Source: an uncultured Tissierellia bacterium
GTDB lineage: Bacteria; Bacillota; Clostridia; Tissierellales; Peptoniphilaceae
DNA length: 15,486 nt
Direction: 5' to 3'
Assembly: GCA_947278105.1 (NCBI GenBank)
Contig: CAMYOR010000009.1
Coordinates: forward strand, 1 to 15,486
Part shown: positions 1 through 5,398 of the stretch, in pieces
How the letters are laid out: every line of letters begins with the position of its first letter
Position numbering within the stretch: position 1 is the first letter of the stretch
Position numbers and translations under genes: made by a program
The notes under the pieces: model-generated
Told to the model about the DNA's origin: nothing
Database searches by the model: none
Seen by the model: the letters and a program-made list of their open reading frames with translations, nothing else

Positions 1-3
1 CCC

Positions 4-92
4 CCACTCCACCCCAATTGGCGTTTTCGAGGGTTTAGGGTGGAATTCCATTCCACCCTAAATCGCACTTTTTGGCGTTCGGGGTGGAGTGG
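4..92. repeat. Nested inverted repeat (palindrome within palindrome)
   Basis: The inner palindrome has perfect 13-bp arms at 34-46 and 50-62 with a 3-base loop (TTTAGGGTGGAAT and its complement). The outer arms at 4-15 and 81-92 are a perfect 12-bp inverted pair (CCACTCCACCCC / GGGGTGGAGTGG). All four arms share the core GGGTGGA in alternating orientation, and an 8-bp direct repeat TTGGCGTT lies just inside the outer arms (18-25, 72-79). It could be a bidirectional terminator, a REP-like extragenic element or the edge of a larger repeat. No T-run directly abuts either side of the inner stem, so a classical terminator is not clear. Confidence 0.75.
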
Positions 93-125
93 AGGGAAAA
101 ATGCGAAGGAAGGAATGACCGCCGA

Positions 126-332
126 CCCCGCCTTTCCCGCCGGCCCCGCTTAGGGCCCCCCGCCTTTCCCGCCGCCGGCCGGCTTATAAACCGGCGGCTC
201 GGCCTTAATGGCGGCCCGGCTTTTAACTATGAAAGTTTTGGATTTTTTGGGTCAATTCGGGATCGGGAAAGGTTTTTTTTAGGGTAATTTCAATCTTTTC
301 CAGGGTCAGGCCGGCGGCGGGAAAGGCGGGGG
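126..332. repeat. 24-bp perfect inverted repeat spanning the truA 3' end, plus a partial third copy
   Basis: Positions 157-180 and 309-332 are exact reverse complements over 24 bp. The right arm lies inside truA, where it encodes the Pro-Ala-Phe-Pro-Ala-Ala-Gly stretch near the C-terminus. The left arm lies in the non-coding region after the stop. A 16-bp direct repeat of the left arm's core (CCCCGCCTTTCCCGCC) is at 126-141 and again at 158-173. In the truA transcript the two arms could pair into a GC-rich stem enclosing about 128 nt that includes the stop codon. Confidence 0.8.
172..197 (-). terminator. Candidate GC hairpin after truA, no T-run
   Basis: The arms CCGCCGG (172-178) and CCGGCGG (191-197) form a 7-bp stem with a 12-base loop. 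An alternative pairing, 178-195, is GCCGG around a TTATAA core with one G-U pair in the minus-strand RNA. It lies 25-50 bp after the truA stop, where a terminator would be expected, but no run of U follows it. The call is therefore weak; it may only be RNA 3'-end structure. Confidence 0.25.
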
Positions 333-1020
333 CGATGGGATGGTCAGCGCCCTGTTCTAGGAGAGGGGGAAGGTCGGCGGGATCCAGATGTCCCCTGCCC
401 AGGTCAATGAGGGCCCCCACGAGGATCCGCACCTGGCGGCGGAGGAAGGAATCGCCGGTAAAGCGGAAGATCCAGTGATTTCCCCGCCGGTCCAGGCGGA
501 TGGCCTTTAAGGTGCGAATAGGATCCCGGTCCTTGTCCTGGAGGGAAAAGGCGGAAAAGTTATGGGTGCCAAGAAAAAGGGGCAGGGACCTTCGGATCCG
601 GTCCTCATCCAGGGGAAAGGTGGAGAGGCCAAAGTGGTGGCGAAGCTGAGGGAGGAGAAAGGGGCCTTCAATCAGGTCGTAGCGATAGGTCTTTTCCTTG
701 GCCTGGAAACGGGCATGAAAATTCCGGGGGACTTCCATGGAGCTGATGACCATGAGGTCCTCCGGCAAATGGGGCTTGAGCTGGTGGTAGAAAAGGTTCG
801 GCGGGGCGGGGTAAGCGGTAAGAAAGTTGACGAGCTGGCCTTCGGCATGGACCCCGGCATCGGTGCGGCCGGCGGCGATCATGCGGACGCTTCTTCCCGT
901 CACTTCTTCCAGGGCCTGGCCGAGGACGCCGGCGACGGTCCGCGCTCCCCCGGCCTGGTCCTGCCAGCCATGAAAATTTGTCCCGTCGTAGGCCAGGTTC
1001 AGCAAGATATTTTTATACAT
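223..1020 (-). CDS. truA: tRNA pseudouridine(38-40) synthase TruA
   Basis: This gene encodes a 265-aa protein of normal TruA length. TruA converts uridines 38, 39 and 40 in the anticodon arm of many tRNAs to pseudouridine in the cytoplasm, usually as a dimer. The family pattern is clear: an N-terminal strand with YDGTNFHGWQ (residues 11-20), the catalytic motif GRTDAGVHAEGQ with the nucleophilic Asp at 54, and a C-terminal FLRRQVR segment before the last helix. The ATG at 1020 follows AAGGA and lies 9 bp after the ecfT stop, so the gene is the last of the ecfA1-ecfA2-ecfT-truA operon, a common Firmicute arrangement. Its 3' end carries one arm of a 24-bp inverted repeat that continues beyond the stop. 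Identification is by motif and context and is firm. Confidence 0.96.
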   Translation of the reverse strand: MYKNILLNLAYDGTNFHGWQDQAGGARTVAGVLGQALEEVTGRSVRMIAAGRTDAGVHAEGQLVNFLTAYPAPPNLFYHQLKPHLPEDLMVISSMEVPRNFHARFQAKEKTYRYDLIEGPFLLPQLRHHFGLSTFPLDEDRIRRSLPLFLGTHNFSAFSLQDKDRDPIRTLKAIRLDRRGNHWIFRFTGDSFLRRQVRILVGALIDLGRGHLDPADLPPLLEQGADHPIAPAFPAAGLTLEKIEITLKKTFPDPELTQKIQNFHS

Positions 1021-1029
1021 GGATTTTCC

Positions 1030-1821
1030 TTAGAAGAAATAGGCCAGGGCCACCATAATGACTAGGGCGGCGAAAGAAAAGACCAGGTCTTTTTGGGTAA
1101 GGACCAAGGGATTTAACCGGGTCCGCCCTTCCCCGCCCCGGTAGCAACGGGCTTCCATGGCTATGCCCAGTTCGTCCGCTCTTTTAATGGCATTGAGAAA
1201 GAGGGGGACCATCAGGGGGATCATGGCTTTGGCGGTATCGAGGAGGCGTCTGGATTCAAAGTTGGCTCCCCGGGCCTTCTGGGCCTTCATGATTTTATCC
1301 GCCTCCTCAAAGAGGGTGGGAATAAAGCGGAGGGCGATGGAGGTCATCATGGCAATTTCGTGGGCCGGAAAGCCAATCGGCTTGAGGGGGGAGAAAATGG
1401 CTTCGAGGCCATCCGTGAGCTGGAGAGGGCTTGTTGTCAGGGTCAGAAGGGTCGTTCCGGTGACCAGCTGGGTAATCCGGAGGGCGATAAAAAGGGCCTT
1501 CCAAAAGCCTTCTCTGGAAATTTTGAAGATCCACCAGGACCAGACCACCTTCCCCGGCGTAGTCCACATATTGATGAGGGTGGTAAAGATCAAAATGGCG
1601 AAAATGGGCTTGAGGCCCCGGAAAACCATTTTTATGGGAACCCCGGAGACGAGGATGATCAGGAGCAGGAAGAGGGCGGAGATCCCATAGCCCAGGAAGG
1701 AGTCAATCAAAAAGCAGATGACCATGAAAACAAAGGTAAGGAAGATCTTTGCCCGGGGATCCAGCCGGTGGATTAGGGAATCGCCCGGAATGTACTGGCC
1801 TAAAAGAACCCGGCTATTCAT
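1030..1821 (-). CDS. ecfT: ECF transporter transmembrane (T) component EcfT
   Basis: EcfT is the membrane scaffold of group II energy-coupling-factor importers. It links exchangeable substrate-binding S proteins to the two ATPases. From the ATG at 1821 the protein is 263 aa, normal for EcfT. It has hydrophobic segments near residues 26-60, 70-87, 105-128, 195-212 and 243-263. Both Ala-Arg-Gly coupling motifs are present: KARGANF around 182-188 and ARCYRG at 224-229, on the cytoplasmic helices that contact the ATPases. The frame is open for 31 more codons upstream, inside the ecfA2 repeat. The start at 1821 is preferred because a strong AAGGAGG lies 6 nt before it and the protein then begins MNSRVLLGQY, as family members do. 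The gene overlaps ecfA2 by 8 bp. The transported substrate cannot be told because no S component is in the window. Confidence 0.95.
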   Translation of the reverse strand: MNSRVLLGQYIPGDSLIHRLDPRAKIFLTFVFMVICFLIDSFLGYGISALFLLLIILVSGVPIKMVFRGLKPIFAILIFTTLINMWTTPGKVVWSWWIFKISREGFWKALFIALRITQLVTGTTLLTLTTSPLQLTDGLEAIFSPLKPIGFPAHEIAMMTSIALRFIPTLFEEADKIMKAQKARGANFESRRLLDTAKAMIPLMVPLFLNAIKRADELGIAMEARCYRGGEGRTRLNPLVLTQKDLVFSFAALVIMVALAYFF

Positions 1822-2809
1822 GGGCGGCCTCCTTCCTGAAGTTGGCCCCGGCAGGGTTTGCAGCAGGGTTCCCAACAGGGTTTGCGGCATTGGCCCCGGC
1901 AAGATTTCCGGCAAGGCTGTCAGGGCCGGCAGGATCCCCGGCAGGGCTGGAATTTTGGACAGGGCCCAGGGCCTTTTTCAGAGATTCCGCCGCCTCTTCG
2001 ACCGTCAGGGACTTTTCGTCGACCGGAAGGCCCCCGGCCTTTAAAAGGCGCATAATCTTTGTGATCTGAGGGACGGCCAGGCCGATGGCCTCCAGGTCCT
2101 CTTCCCGGGAAAAGATCTCCCGGGGGGCCCCGTCCATCGTGACCCTTCCCTGGTCAATGACAATAAGACGGCTGGCCAGGCCCGCAATATCCTCCATGGA
2201 ATGGGTGACCAGGATGATGGTCATCTTGGGGCTGGCCTGGTAAAGGCGGTAAATTTCAGAGAGAATCTCATTTCTCCCGTGGGGGTCGAGGCCGGCGGTC
2301 GGCTCATCCAGAACCAGGTAAGCGGGTTCCAGGGCCAGGACGCCCGCGATGGCGACCCGCCTTTTTTGACCGCCGGAAATATCAAAGGGAGAAAGGTCCT
2401 TCATTTTTTCAAAGTCCATATCGACCATTTCCATGGACCGGCGGACCCGGCCGTCGATCTCTTCGTCGGAAAGGCCGAGGTTTTTCGGGCCAAAGGCGAT
2501 ATCCTTATAGATGGTTTCCTCAAAGAGCTGGTCCTCCGGATACTGGAAAACCAGTCCTACCTGCTGGCGGAGGGCTCGGAGATCAGCATTCTCATCGAAA
2601 GTGCAGATCCCATTGACTCTCACGGTCCCGGAGGTCGGAAAATAAAGGCCGTTCATGTGCTGGACCAGGGTCGATTTCCCCGAGCCGGTATGGCCCAGGA
2701 GACCAATAAATTCATGATCGCCAATGGTAAGGCTTATATCTTCCAGGGCTTTTACCGGGTGGTGGGAGTCCTGGTTGTAGGAAAAGGAAACTTTTTCAAA
2801 TTCGATCAT
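1814..2809 (-). CDS. ecfA2: ECF transporter ATPase EcfA2 with repetitive C-terminal tail
   Basis: This is the second ATPase of the ECF energizing module; it hydrolyses ATP with EcfA1 to drive vitamin or metal-ion uptake through EcfT. Its ABC features are complete: Walker A GHTGSGKST (39-47), Q-loop Gln89, signature SGGQKRR (145-151), Walker B YLVLDEP with catalytic Glu169, D-loop GLD (173-175) and switch His203. At 331 aa it is about 40-45 residues longer than usual for EcfA2. The excess is a C-terminal tail from about residue 288 made of Pro/Ala/Gly/Asn units such as NPAG, ending KEAAHE. The ATG at 2809 overlaps the ecfA1 stop in an ATGA, with GGAGG upstream. The C-terminus overlaps the ecfT start by 8 bp and contains its ribosome binding site. 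The core assignment is sure; a role for the tail is unknown. Confidence 0.95.
   Translation of the reverse strand: MIEFEKVSFSYNQDSHHPVKALEDISLTIGDHEFIGLLGHTGSGKSTLVQHMNGLYFPTSGTVRVNGICTFDENADLRALRQQVGLVFQYPEDQLFEETIYKDIAFGPKNLGLSDEEIDGRVRRSMEMVDMDFEKMKDLSPFDISGGQKRRVAIAGVLALEPAYLVLDEPTAGLDPHGRNEILSEIYRLYQASPKMTIILVTHSMEDIAGLASRLIVIDQGRVTMDGAPREIFSREEDLEAIGLAVPQITKIMRLLKAGGLPVDEKSLTVEEAAESLKKALGPVQNSSPAGDPAGPDSLAGNLAGANAANPVGNPAANPAGANFRKEAAHE
1822..1837 (-). promoter_or_regulatory. Ribosome binding site that fixes the ecfT start
   Basis: AGGAAGGAGG on the minus strand (1837-1828) lies 6 nt before the ATG at 1821 and within the last codons of ecfA2. It argues against the longer ecfT reading that would begin at 1914. 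Confidence 0.85.
1841..1945 (-). repeat. 12-bp-period repeat coding an NPAG-rich tail in ecfA2
   Basis: Imperfect units related to AACCCTGCCGGG recur about every 12 bp on the minus strand. They encode residues about 289-323 of EcfA2 as variations on (N/D)(P/L)AG. The drift between units, including Val and Ala substitutions, suggests repeat expansion by slippage followed by divergence. The frame is kept throughout. Confidence 0.75.
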
Positions 2810-3699
2810 AGGAGGGCCTCCACCACTTCCCGGACCGTCAGAAGGTCCCCGGGAATCTCATAGCCCGCCTCATGGAGGAGGTAGGAAAGCTCAGTGGCCT
2901 GGGGAACGTCCAGCTCTAGGTTCCGCATCATGGAAACCCTTGAAAAAACCTCCCGGGGACTTCCGTCTAGGGCAATTTCCCCGTCATTGAGGACGACAAT
3001 CCGGTCCGCATGGACCGCTTCTTCCATGTTGTGGGTGATCAAAAGAATGGTCATTTTTTGCTGGTGATTGAGGTAGTCAATGGTCTGAAGGATCTCCCGG
3101 CGGCCGATCGGATCCAGCATTGCCGTCGGCTCATCCATGACCAGGCAATCGGGCTTCATGGCCAGGACGCCCGCAATGGCGACCCTCTGCTTTTGTCCCC
3201 CGGAAAGCTCATGGGTGGCCCTCTTTTTATAGGGGGACATGTCCACGGCATCCAGGGCAAAGTCCACCCGGTTTCGAAGCTCCGGGTTCGGAATGCCCAG
3301 GTTTTCCGGGCCAAAGGCGACGTCTTCTTCTACGATGGAAGCGACCATCTGATTGTCGGGGTTTTGAAAGACCATCCCGCACCGGGACCGGATGTCCCAG
3401 AGCTTGGCTTCTTCTCGGGTATCCATGCCCAAGATCCGGATCCTTCCTTCCGTGGGCATCATCTGGGCATTCAAAAGACGGGCAAGGGTGGACTTGCCCG
3501 ACCCGTTATGGCCCAGGATGGCCACAAAAGATCCTTTTTTTATCTGCAGGCTGAAATTTTTCAGCACCATGACCGGTTCTTCGTTTTCAAAAACAGGATA
3601 GGCGTAGGAGAGATTTTCTGTTTCGATCGCCCAGGGGGTGTCGGAAACATCCCTCCCTTCCTGAGGCGGCTGACCGGCCCCTTGATTTTTTTCTTTCAT
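2806..3699 (-). CDS. ecfA1: ECF transporter ATPase EcfA1
   Basis: This is the first ATPase of the ECF module and the first gene of the ecfA1-ecfA2-ecfT-truA operon. The 297-aa protein has Walker A GHNGSGKST (63-71), Q-loop Gln112 in VFQNPDNQ, signature LSGGQKQR (165-172), Walker B CLVMDEP with Glu190, and switch His223 in ITHNMEE. The ABC fold starts near residue 24. The first 23 residues are polar, Gln/Glu/Lys rich and longer than the few residues most relatives have, but no other Met occurs before residue 44, inside the fold. The ATG at 3699 has a modest GGAG about 10 nt upstream. The stop overlaps the ecfA2 start (ATGA), implying coupled translation and a 1:1 ratio of the two ATPases. Telling A1 from A2 rests on order and sequence flavour. 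Confidence 0.95.
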   Translation of the reverse strand: MKEKNQGAGQPPQEGRDVSDTPWAIETENLSYAYPVFENEEPVMVLKNFSLQIKKGSFVAILGHNGSGKSTLARLLNAQMMPTEGRIRILGMDTREEAKLWDIRSRCGMVFQNPDNQMVASIVEEDVAFGPENLGIPNPELRNRVDFALDAVDMSPYKKRATHELSGGQKQRVAIAGVLAMKPDCLVMDEPTAMLDPIGRREILQTIDYLNHQQKMTILLITHNMEEAVHADRIVVLNDGEIALDGSPREVFSRVSMMRNLELDVPQATELSYLLHEAGYEIPGDLLTVREVVEALL

Positions 3700-3730
3700 G
3701 CCTTGGTTCTCCGCAAAAAACTTTGATTGA

Positions 3731-3749
3731 AAAGGAATAGACTTCCTTT
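3731..3749. repeat. Short hairpin in the ecfA1 leader
   Basis: AAAGGAA (3731-3737) and TTCCTTT (3743-3749) form a perfect 7-bp inverted repeat with a 5-base loop, about 31 bp before the ecfA1 start. It may be an operator half-site pair or 5'-UTR structure. Confidence 0.5.
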
Positions 3750-3788
3750 AAAGTTGCTTCTTAAAAAATGCTTCTTTGAAAATGCTTC
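3747..3788. repeat. Three 14-bp tandem repeats upstream of ecfA1
   Basis: Three contiguous 14-bp units, each ending GCTTC on the plus strand, lie at 3747-3760, 3761-3774 and 3775-3788. They read TTTAAAGTTGCTTC, TTAAAAAATGCTTC and TTTGAAAATGCTTC. A diverged fourth, TTCAATTGTGCTTC, is at 3821-3834. Spacing between the first three is exact. Such iterated sites often bind a regulator, but slippage of simple sequence would look similar. Confidence 0.7.
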
Positions 3789-3804
3789 CATTAAAATCAT
3801 CCCT

Positions 3805-3825
3805 TTGAAAAGGTTTCCTTTTCAA
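3805..3825. repeat. Perfect 9-bp hairpin between transpeptidase and ecfA1
   Basis: TTGAAAAGG (3805-3813) and CCTTTTCAA (3817-3825) are perfect complements around a TTT loop. It lies about 45 bp after the transpeptidase stop. No T-run follows on the minus strand, so it is at best a weak terminator; it may instead be an operator. Confidence 0.55.
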
Positions 3826-3868
3826 TTGTGCTTCCCTCCCCTTTTGCCCCTGGCCATGGAGGGTTTTC

Positions 3869-5326
3869 TTAAAAGGTCTTATCCTTGGGGGAATAATGGG
3901 TCGTGGACTCATAAACCACCACAGGGGTATTGTTGGGGAAGTTTTCAAAGATAAATTTGGCGGTGGCCTCCGGCAGGTTGATGCAGCCATTGGACCCGTC
4001 TTTGATATAGTAGGTGCCGCCAAAGTCTTTGGTCCAGGAGGCATCGTGAAGGCCTACCCCTCCGTAGTTAATGGGCATCCAATATTTCACGGGAAGGTCA
4101 TAGGTGCTTCCATCCTTGCGGGTCCCCTTCAGACTTTTTCCCTTTTCATGGGACCAGATCTTATGGACCCCGACGGGGGTCTCAGCAAAATGGTTGACCG
4201 CTCCGGACTTCACATCCCCGTGAAAGAGCTCCTTGCCCTTCATATAGCACCAGATTTGCTGCTTGGAAAGGTCAATTTCAATATAAGTGTCCCCAATATC
4301 GTTGGCCCCCCGGGCTAGGCCCGCATTCTTATAGACGGGATCCAGGTCTTTTTCTCCGCCCTCGTTTAAGGCATCCTTGAGGGCTTTGGCGGTCTTATCG
4401 ACCTGGATCTGCCAGCCGTAGATGCCGGGGGGAACGGTGATTTCCTTATCTTCGTTGGTCTTAAATTTGCGTTCCTTCCCGTAGGTGTCGGTTTCCCGGG
4501 CCATTTTCTGAACCCAGGCGGTCAGGGCCTTGTCGTTCCAGTTTGCGGTCCCGTCCTCATTCATATCCAGGGAGTCGGCGATTTCCTTAATGCCGAACTG
4601 ATATTTTCGATCGACAAGGTCGTAGGTGATCCGGGTTCCTTCGTATTTCTTAAGGATCTTATAGCCCTTGACGATCGACGGATCTTCTTTGGTTTTTTTG
4701 GGGAGGGCATAGAGGTTGCGGACATCCAGGACCTTCCGGTTCGCGGTCAGGGCCTCAATCACTTCCTTTTTCAGCCGGTCGCCGTCAATATGGTCCCCGG
4801 GCTCTTCCGGCTGAATGCGGATGCCCTGATCATCGACCAAAAGCTTCGCGTCGACCGGCAGGGGGCCGTCGGGTTTAAAGCCACCCTTCTGAATGATCTG
4901 GCTGAGCGCATCTTCGTTATAATCGGTCTTATAGGTCACATGATAGGGATGAGGGCGAAGGAGGTCTCGGGGCCAGGCGAAGGAATTCTGGAAGACGGGG
5001 TTTCCCATTGGCTCAAGTTTTAAGCCAATCTCTTTCCCGCTGACCAGGGCCTTTTGTCCGTCCCGCCCTTCGACAGTCAGGGGCGTATCGAGTTTTCCGG
5101 GGCGAACGACCTCCCCGATCCGGCAGAAGGGCCGGCTTTCTCCGTTGATGGTCGTTCGGGGATAGGTGATGCGGGAGAAGAGGTAGACCCCTGCAAAGTA
5201 AAGCAAAAGCAGGCACAGGAAGATCCAAAGAAAAGCCCTTGGATCCAGCCCTTTCTTTACCGACTGTTCTTTTGGAGTGGATTTTTTGTTTTTTTTCTCA
5301 GTTTCCTGACTGGTTTTTTCCGCCAT
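3869..5326 (-). CDS. Membrane-anchored L,D-transpeptidase (YkuD domain)
   Basis: This is a 485-aa predicted cell-wall enzyme. L,D-transpeptidases form 3-3 cross-links in peptidoglycan or attach proteins to it, using a catalytic Cys outside the membrane. The protein has a Lys/Glu-rich cytoplasmic start (1-28), one membrane segment (about 31-50) and no lipobox, so it is a type II anchored protein. A middle part (about 60-340) resembles the PG_binding_4-type module of Firmicute relatives, including GIYGWQIQ near 301-308. The catalytic YkuD domain spans about 345-475, with His427 in GLHDAS and SNGC ending at Cys448. The ATG at 5326 has AAGGAG 6 nt upstream and a TATAAT box about 37 bp upstream. 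The gene stands between a CDF exporter and the ECF operon. Family is confident from the active site; the exact donor and acceptor are not. Confidence 0.92.
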   Translation of the reverse strand: MAEKTSQETEKKNKKSTPKEQSVKKGLDPRAFLWIFLCLLLLYFAGVYLFSRITYPRTTINGESRPFCRIGEVVRPGKLDTPLTVEGRDGQKALVSGKEIGLKLEPMGNPVFQNSFAWPRDLLRPHPYHVTYKTDYNEDALSQIIQKGGFKPDGPLPVDAKLLVDDQGIRIQPEEPGDHIDGDRLKKEVIEALTANRKVLDVRNLYALPKKTKEDPSIVKGYKILKKYEGTRITYDLVDRKYQFGIKEIADSLDMNEDGTANWNDKALTAWVQKMARETDTYGKERKFKTNEDKEITVPPGIYGWQIQVDKTAKALKDALNEGGEKDLDPVYKNAGLARGANDIGDTYIEIDLSKQQIWCYMKGKELFHGDVKSGAVNHFAETPVGVHKIWSHEKGKSLKGTRKDGSTYDLPVKYWMPINYGGVGLHDASWTKDFGGTYYIKDGSNGCINLPEATAKFIFENFPNNTPVVVYESTTHYSPKDKTF

Positions 5327-5362
5327 AGAAGACTCCTTTTTTCCTCTGCTGTCACTTTTTCC

Positions 5363-5392
5363 ATTATATAAGAATGGGAAAGAAAAGGCGAA
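5363..5392 (-). promoter_or_regulatory. Probable sigma-A-type promoter of the L,D-transpeptidase gene
   Basis: On the minus strand TATAAT (5368-5363) is a perfect -10 box within TTATATAATGG. The best -35 at 18-bp spacing is TTCGCC (5392-5387), which is a poor match. The box lies about 37 bp before the ATG, leaving room for a short leader with the AAGGAG ribosome binding site at 5338-5333. The region lies just after the stop of the upstream exporter gene. Confidence 0.55.
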
Positions 5393-5398
5393 GGGAAT

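Larger units (their letters stand above)
1..222. other. Gene-free GC-rich region downstream of truA
   Basis: This stretch lies beyond the truA stop and holds no convincing gene. A short plus-strand reading frame crosses it, but it has no ribosome binding site and runs into truA antisense. What the region does hold is structure: a nested palindrome at 4-92, GC-rich direct repeats at 126-141 and 158-173, a copy of a truA segment in inverted orientation (157-180), and a small GC hairpin at 172-197. In many Firmicutes rplM-rpsI follows truA; neither starts within these 222 bp. The window edge hides what lies beyond. Confidence 0.6.
3700..3868. other. AT-rich intergenic leader before ecfA1
   Basis: These 169 bp separate the transpeptidase stop from ecfA1. 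They hold three 14-bp tandem repeats (3747-3788), a diverged fourth copy (3821-3834), a 9-bp-stem hairpin (3805-3825) and a 7-bp-stem hairpin (3731-3749). I could not place a convincing -35/-10 pair here, nor a hairpin with a T-run to end the transpeptidase transcript. The ecfA1 promoter must nevertheless be here, or transcription reads through from the transpeptidase gene. Confidence 0.55.

Noticed and set aside
72..287. Plus-strand 71-aa reading frame at the left edge
   Set aside because: Low-complexity Arg/Pro/Gly translation of GC-rich repeats, no ribosome binding site, and its second half is antisense to the certain truA gene.
562..1065. Plus-strand 167-aa frame across truA and the ecfT end
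   Set aside because: Antisense shadow of truA; no family features and no suitable ribosome binding site.
1822..1914. 31-codon upstream extension of ecfT
   Set aside because: It translates the ecfA2 repeat tract out of frame, has no ribosome binding site, and the start at 1821 has a strong AAGGAGG and the family N-terminus.
2201..3726. Plus-strand frames of 220 and 238 aa opposite the two ATPase genes
   Set aside because: The two frames share parallel sequence only because they are antisense to the homologous ecfA1 and ecfA2; not real genes.
3805..3825. Hairpin after the transpeptidase as an intrinsic terminator
   Set aside because: No T-run follows on either strand within a useful distance, so it is kept only as a repeat.
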